From Chloroflexi bacterium RBG_13_51_52 (GTDB lineage Bacteria; Chloroflexota; Dehalococcoidia; Dehalococcoidales; RBG-16-60-22), in contig MGMT01000036.1 of the NCBI GenBank assembly GCA_001796525.1, forward strand, positions 1-9,555: a DNA stretch of 9,555 nucleotides, read 5' to 3'. The translations under genes and the position numbers were made by a program. The notes beneath the pieces were generated by a model. The model saw only the letters and a program-made list of their open reading frames with translations. It searched no databases and was not told the DNA's origin. Shown here one piece after another: positions 6,921-9,555 of the stretch; positions within the stretch are counted from its first letter, which is position 1; every line of letters starts with the position of its first letter.

Positions 6921-7493
6921 ATGAGCGACATTAATCCGGATCGAAACAAGACAGAACTAACCGATGGGAATATTGTACTGCGGCCATACAGAAAAAGCGA
7001 TGTTAATAATCTGTATCAAGCTGTCCGCGAATCTGTAAAGGAAATGTCCGTGTGGCTGCCGTTTGCCCACAAAGATTATTCTATTAAAGAAAGTCGCGAC
7101 TGGATAAAGAAACGACCTAAAGAATGGAAAAAAGGAACTACATACGACTTTTGTATTTTTAACGCTAAAGACGGGGCTATAATTGGCGGGTGCGGTTTTA
7201 ATGATATCGGCCGTGAGAACCGGCAAGCCAACCTCGGCTACTGGGTAAGGACAAGCCAGACAGGACAGGGGGTAGCTGCGTCAGCGACATTGCTTCTGGC
7301 AAAGTGGGGCTTTGAAACATTGAAATTAACCAGAATTGAGATACTGGTGGCAACCGGCAACGCGCGCAGCCTGCGGGTGGCGGAAAAAGTGGGGGCAAAA
7401 CGCGAGGGTATTTTAAGGAACCGACTTACCATTCGTGATAAAGTACATGACGGCGTAATGCACTCGTTGATACCAGGCGATATCAAGGTTTAG
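6921..7493 (+). CDS. GNAT-family N-acetyltransferase, RimJ/RimL-like
   Basis: A 190-residue cytosolic acetyltransferase that uses acetyl-CoA. It resembles the group that acetylates protein N-termini (RimJ, RimL) and some small amines. GYWVR at 96-100 and the acetyl-CoA pyrophosphate loop around TGQG (104-107) form motif A. N137 and S140 in TGNARSLRVAEKVG, followed by GAKREG (148-153), form motif B, all typical of this subgroup. The frame is open to a TTG at 6882, but that TTG belongs to a perfect -35 box, so the ATG at 6921 is taken as the start; the length then fits the family. It is the only plus-strand gene, divergent from the oxidoreductase and convergent with the small gene 43 bp after its stop. 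No clear terminator is seen there. The substrate cannot be inferred. Confidence 0.88.
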   Translation: MSDINPDRNKTELTDGNIVLRPYRKSDVNNLYQAVRESVKEMSVWLPFAHKDYSIKESRDWIKKRPKEWKKGTTYDFCIFNAKDGAIIGGCGFNDIGRENRQANLGYWVRTSQTGQGVAASATLLLAKWGFETLKLTRIEILVATGNARSLRVAEKVGAKREGILRNRLTIRDKVHDGVMHSLIPGDIKV

Positions 7494-7536
7494 AAAGAGA
7501 AATCACGTTTGATAAATAGACTTCAAGGGACCTGTC

Positions 7537-7839
7537 TTAGGCTAAATCTTGTAGAGTGACGTTATTCCAGTCAAGCATTTCGCTGGGCTTTGGCGTATTG
7601 GCTAAAATCTCCTCAAGGGCATTCACTTTTTTGGTACAGTCATTTATCAGGGCATCGCTTCGCTTTAAGTGTTCTTCGGCGACTTTCTGGTGGTCGTTCT
7701 TTTTCTCAATGGCAAACCAGACCTTCTGTGAATGGAATATGCTATATATATTGTCTAAAGAGTTTATATTTTCTACATCCCCCTCAACATTATCCTGAAG
7801 GTTTTGCAGATAGGCTTTCCATCGGGCTGAATGAAACAA
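7537..7839 (-). CDS. Small unrecognised protein with TTG start
   Basis: A predicted soluble protein of 100 residues that I do not recognise. It has no signal peptide or membrane segment. The middle (about residues 40-80) is rich in Lys, Glu, Asp and Ala with spaced leucines and looks helical, perhaps a short coiled coil. The C-terminus, PSEMLDWNNVTLQDLA, is less regular. The frame is open upstream only to a stop at 7878, with no ATG. The TTG at 7839 is chosen because AAGGGG sits eight bases before it and a good promoter lies further upstream. GC content counted over 7561-7800 is about 41%, below the neighbouring deacetylase. It is convergent with the GNAT gene. The complete set of expression signals argues for a real gene; the lack of an ATG and of any known domain leaves open that it is a remnant. 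Confidence 0.6.
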   Translation of the reverse strand: MFHSARWKAYLQNLQDNVEGDVENINSLDNIYSIFHSQKVWFAIEKKNDHQKVAEEHLKRSDALINDCTKKVNALEEILANTPKPSEMLDWNNVTLQDLA

Positions 7840-7847
7840 TAGGGATA

Positions 7848-7853
7848 CCCCTT
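7848..7853 (-). promoter_or_regulatory. Ribosome binding site fixing the TTG start of the small gene
   Basis: AAGGGG on the minus strand lies eight bases upstream of TTG 7839. No ATG or GTG in this frame has a comparable site, so it decides the start. Confidence 0.5.
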
Positions 7854-7879
7854 TCGCAAACGCAATATTTATTTCTTAT

Positions 7880-7909
7880 ATTATCCTTTATTACTGGTGA
7901 GTTTGTCAA
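7880..7909 (-). promoter_or_regulatory. Sigma70-type promoter for the small gene
   Basis: On the minus strand a perfect TTGACA (7909-7904) and GATAAT (7885-7880, five of six consensus bases) are 18 bp apart. The expected start is near 7873, giving a leader of about 34 bases that contains the ribosome binding site. Confidence 0.6.
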
Positions 7910-7920
7910 CGTGAAGAGGA

Positions 7921-7977
7921 AATCATGAATGATTGCTTCATGTTTAGAAAAGCTAAACTATCGGATAAATACTGATA
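7921..7977. repeat. Three consecutive short inverted repeats
   Basis: Between the DedA-like stop codon and the small-gene promoter lie three small dyads in a row: AATCAT-GA-ATGATT (7921-7934), GTTTAG-AAAAG-CTAAAC (7942-7958), and TATCGG-ATAAATA-CTGATA with one mismatch (7959-7977). They could be binding sites upstream of the -35 box or weak AT-rich hairpins ending the DedA-like transcript. None is followed by a long T-run. Confidence 0.4.
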
Positions 7978-7987
7978 AAGTCTATGT

Positions 7988-8689
7988 TTAAACCACTTTA
8001 TCCTGGGGTGGTGTCGTAGGCAAATCGGTAGACGGCTGATGAAGCTGCCGGCGGCGCTTGATAATAAATCTGATGAGAAACGTAATCAGGTAAATAACTA
8101 CCAGTATCCCCAGCGTAATCAGCACGGTATAAATGGGATTGAATTGTTTTACATCCTCGATTGTCATCCCGAAGATAGCGCCGACGGAGACATACAAGCC
8201 GTCAAAGATGATACTGGAAAGTAGGACACCCAGCGCCAGCATGGCCGGTCGTTTTTTAGCTGCCAGCACGAGCACCATCGGCAGCCTCATCCCGATTAGC
8301 CTCGCACCGGCTACGGAAAAAGGTGAAGTGATGTTGAAGCGGCCGATCGCGCCGGACTTCGACATCAGAAAGTTGAAAAATCGGTCAAGATGTATCTTAT
8401 GGTAAAACCTGGTTAAAGCCGGCATGCCGAACCTGGCTATACGATAGAGTATTATCGCCCCCAGCTGCCGCCCGACCTGGGCTGATGCCCATAGTCCCAT
8501 CAATTGCCAGGGTGGCATTTTGCCGGTGCCTAAATTAATACCAACATTTACCCAGAGAAACTCCAGCAGAAAGAGAATGGATATGCCGATTTCACCGAGG
8601 CAGCAGATAACGAAAAGCAGCAGAGCCATCCGGGGGTCTAAAGTGGCGGTAAAATCAACGATACCTTGTAGAAATGCTTCAAGGTCCAT
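7988..8689 (-). CDS. Divergent DedA/VTT-like membrane protein
   Basis: A 233-residue inner-membrane protein with about five hydrophobic segments: roughly 20-52, 65-83, 123-142, 146-164 and 177-200. A basic KRRR follows at 201-204, then a polar Pro/Thr-rich tail. The stretch SPFSVAGARLIGMRLPMVL (122-140), followed by a Gly/Ala-rich helix, resembles the DedA/SNARE-associated core, where a conserved Arg and Pro lie in a re-entrant loop. The classical N-terminal Glu/Pro motif is not clear. DedA proteins include flippases that recycle undecaprenyl phosphate or phospholipids and are needed for envelope integrity. The ATG overlaps the stop of the deacetylase gene as TAATG, so the two are translationally coupled. 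That pairing supports a role in envelope glycan or lipid-carrier handling. The membrane nature is sure; the family is probable. Confidence 0.65.
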   Translation of the reverse strand: MDLEAFLQGIVDFTATLDPRMALLLFVICCLGEIGISILFLLEFLWVNVGINLGTGKMPPWQLMGLWASAQVGRQLGAIILYRIARFGMPALTRFYHKIHLDRFFNFLMSKSGAIGRFNITSPFSVAGARLIGMRLPMVLVLAAKKRPAMLALGVLLSSIIFDGLYVSVGAIFGMTIEDVKQFNPIYTVLITLGILVVIYLITFLIRFIIKRRRQLHQPSTDLPTTPPQDKVV

Positions 8690-9549
8690 TACCTGGCCTC
8701 ATTGTAGGCCGGGATATCCAACAGCGCCGGGACCGTGACGAATTCGTATCCTTGAGCCAGGAGCTGCTCGATAATCAGACGTAATGCCTTGACGGAAAAG
8801 GTTCTATCGGAGTCCTGATTATTGTGCTCGATTCCGTAGCCGTCATGCATCAGGATAATGCCCCCCGGGTGGATTTTTTTGATGATTTTACCAATGTATG
8901 CATCTATCGCTGTTTCCATATCGACATCCGGTCCGGGCTGGTCACTGGAGGAGACGCTCCAGGTTATTTCTATCAGGGAGTTTTTCTTCACACAATCGAG
9001 TTCCCAGGGTGTCTTTCGGCCGTGGGGCGGACGGTAAAGGTGGGGCAGAACGCCGGTGACTTTGAGGATGACTTCCTGCGCGTCTTCTAAATCGTTGGAG
9101 CCTTGCGCGCTCAAGGCATGGTTGGCATCGTGGGTATTGGAATGATTGCCGATTACATGCCCTTCGGCGACTATTCGCTTGGCTATATCAGGGTAAATCT
9201 CTACATTCATGCCGATGACGAAGAATGTCGCTTTGATATCGTACTCATCGAGAATATCCAGTATTTGCGTGGTGTATATGCCGTTGGGTCCATCGTCAAA
9301 GGTAAGGGCGACCACTTTTTCCGTTGTATCGCCTTTAAAATAGACCTTGCCGAAAACGGGCGAGATAGGCGAAAAATAGCCGTATATTGAAAAAGCGATG
9401 AAGAACGCCAGCATGGCGCTGACGGCCAGTACCATGCGCTTGCGCAGGGTGGGTCCGGTGATTCTAGGTTTGGAGGCGACCAGATTCAGGCTGAAATCGA
9501 GCATCAGGTGGGCAAGGTTGGCTATAACTGCCATCAGCAGGACGAACAT
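8689..9549 (-). CDS. Membrane-anchored polysaccharide deacetylase (NodB / carbohydrate esterase 4)
   Basis: A metal-dependent deacetylase that removes N- or O-acetyl groups from peptidoglycan, chitin-like chains or other polysaccharides. All core motifs are present: TFDDGP at 83-88 (catalytic and metal-binding Asp), the metal-binding histidines H136 and H140 in HSNTH, RPPHG at 163-167, Trp187, and the catalytic His225 in ILMHDG. A hydrophobic segment at about 40-58 after a basic stretch would anchor the enzyme and place the catalytic domain outside the membrane. Residues 1-20 are also hydrophobic, so a second helix is possible. The ATG at 9549 is six bases from the window edge and no ribosome binding site can be seen; the frame remains open to the edge, so the true start may lie outside, or at Met39 before the anchor. 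The last codon overlaps the DedA-like start. The enzyme class is sure; the substrate is not. Confidence 0.92.
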   Translation of the reverse strand: MFVLLMAVIANLAHLMLDFSLNLVASKPRITGPTLRKRMVLAVSAMLAFFIAFSIYGYFSPISPVFGKVYFKGDTTEKVVALTFDDGPNGIYTTQILDILDEYDIKATFFVIGMNVEIYPDIAKRIVAEGHVIGNHSNTHDANHALSAQGSNDLEDAQEVILKVTGVLPHLYRPPHGRKTPWELDCVKKNSLIEITWSVSSSDQPGPDVDMETAIDAYIGKIIKKIHPGGIILMHDGYGIEHNNQDSDRTFSVKALRLIIEQLLAQGYEFVTVPALLDIPAYNEAR

Positions 9550-9555
9550 CGGCTG

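Noticed and set aside
7494..7536. Bidirectional terminator between the GNAT gene and the convergent small gene
   Set aside because: No stem longer than three or four pairs and no T-run could be found in the 43-bp gap.
7556..7928. Plus-strand open frames of 80 and 112 codons opposite the small gene
   Set aside because: The minus-strand frame has promoter, ribosome binding site and a protein-like composition; the plus-strand peptides are Ser/Phe-rich shadows.

Overview
The window comes from a bacterial chromosome of intermediate GC. By eye, most genes are about 50-57% GC, and the stretch around 6800-7990 is lower. The large oxidoreductase carries many iron-sulfur clusters and has the domain plan seen in obligate anaerobes (acetogens, syntrophs, Dehalococcoidia-like Chloroflexota). 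I infer an anaerobe, possibly an uncultured Chloroflexota or Firmicutes-like lineage; no marker gene is present to settle it. No rRNA, tRNA, CRISPR array, transposase or phage gene is visible.

Layout. Five minus-strand genes run from 6740 down past the left edge: an iron-sulfur flavoprotein fusing a NuoG/HydA-type electron-input module to a GltD/NfnB-type NAD(P)-binding module (6740-4503); a DHA2-type MFS transporter (4433-3033); a Kef-type CPA2 cation/proton antiporter with a C-terminal TrkA-N domain (2910-1189); a beta-hydroxyacid dehydrogenase of the 3-hydroxyisobutyrate dehydrogenase family (1130-243); and a cupin cut by the window edge (216 to before 1). Gaps are 69, 122, 58 and 26 bp. 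The oxidoreductase has its own promoter, and a second promoter overlapping an inverted repeat probably serves the last three genes. NAD(P)-linked redox chemistry next to two transporters fits metabolite handling plus ion and redox homeostasis, but the substrate cannot be read from the sequence.

The middle (about 6740-7990) is a regulatory and accessory zone. Divergent promoters drive the oxidoreductase leftward and a RimJ/RimL-like GNAT acetyltransferase rightward. The GNAT promoter lies so close to the ATG that the mRNA would be almost leaderless. A terminator-like hairpin with a T6 run sits directly before the oxidoreductase start and looks like an attenuator. Convergent to the GNAT gene is an unrecognised 100-residue gene with a TTG start and a clear promoter and ribosome binding site of its own.

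The right end (7988-9549) holds a membrane-anchored polysaccharide deacetylase followed by a divergent DedA/VTT-like membrane protein. Their stop and start codons overlap as TAATG, so they are translated as a pair and probably act on envelope glycan or its lipid carrier. No clearly undescribed multi-gene defence or mobile system is visible. The most unusual items are the oxidoreductase with its leader hairpin, the small orphan gene, and the deacetylase/DedA pair.
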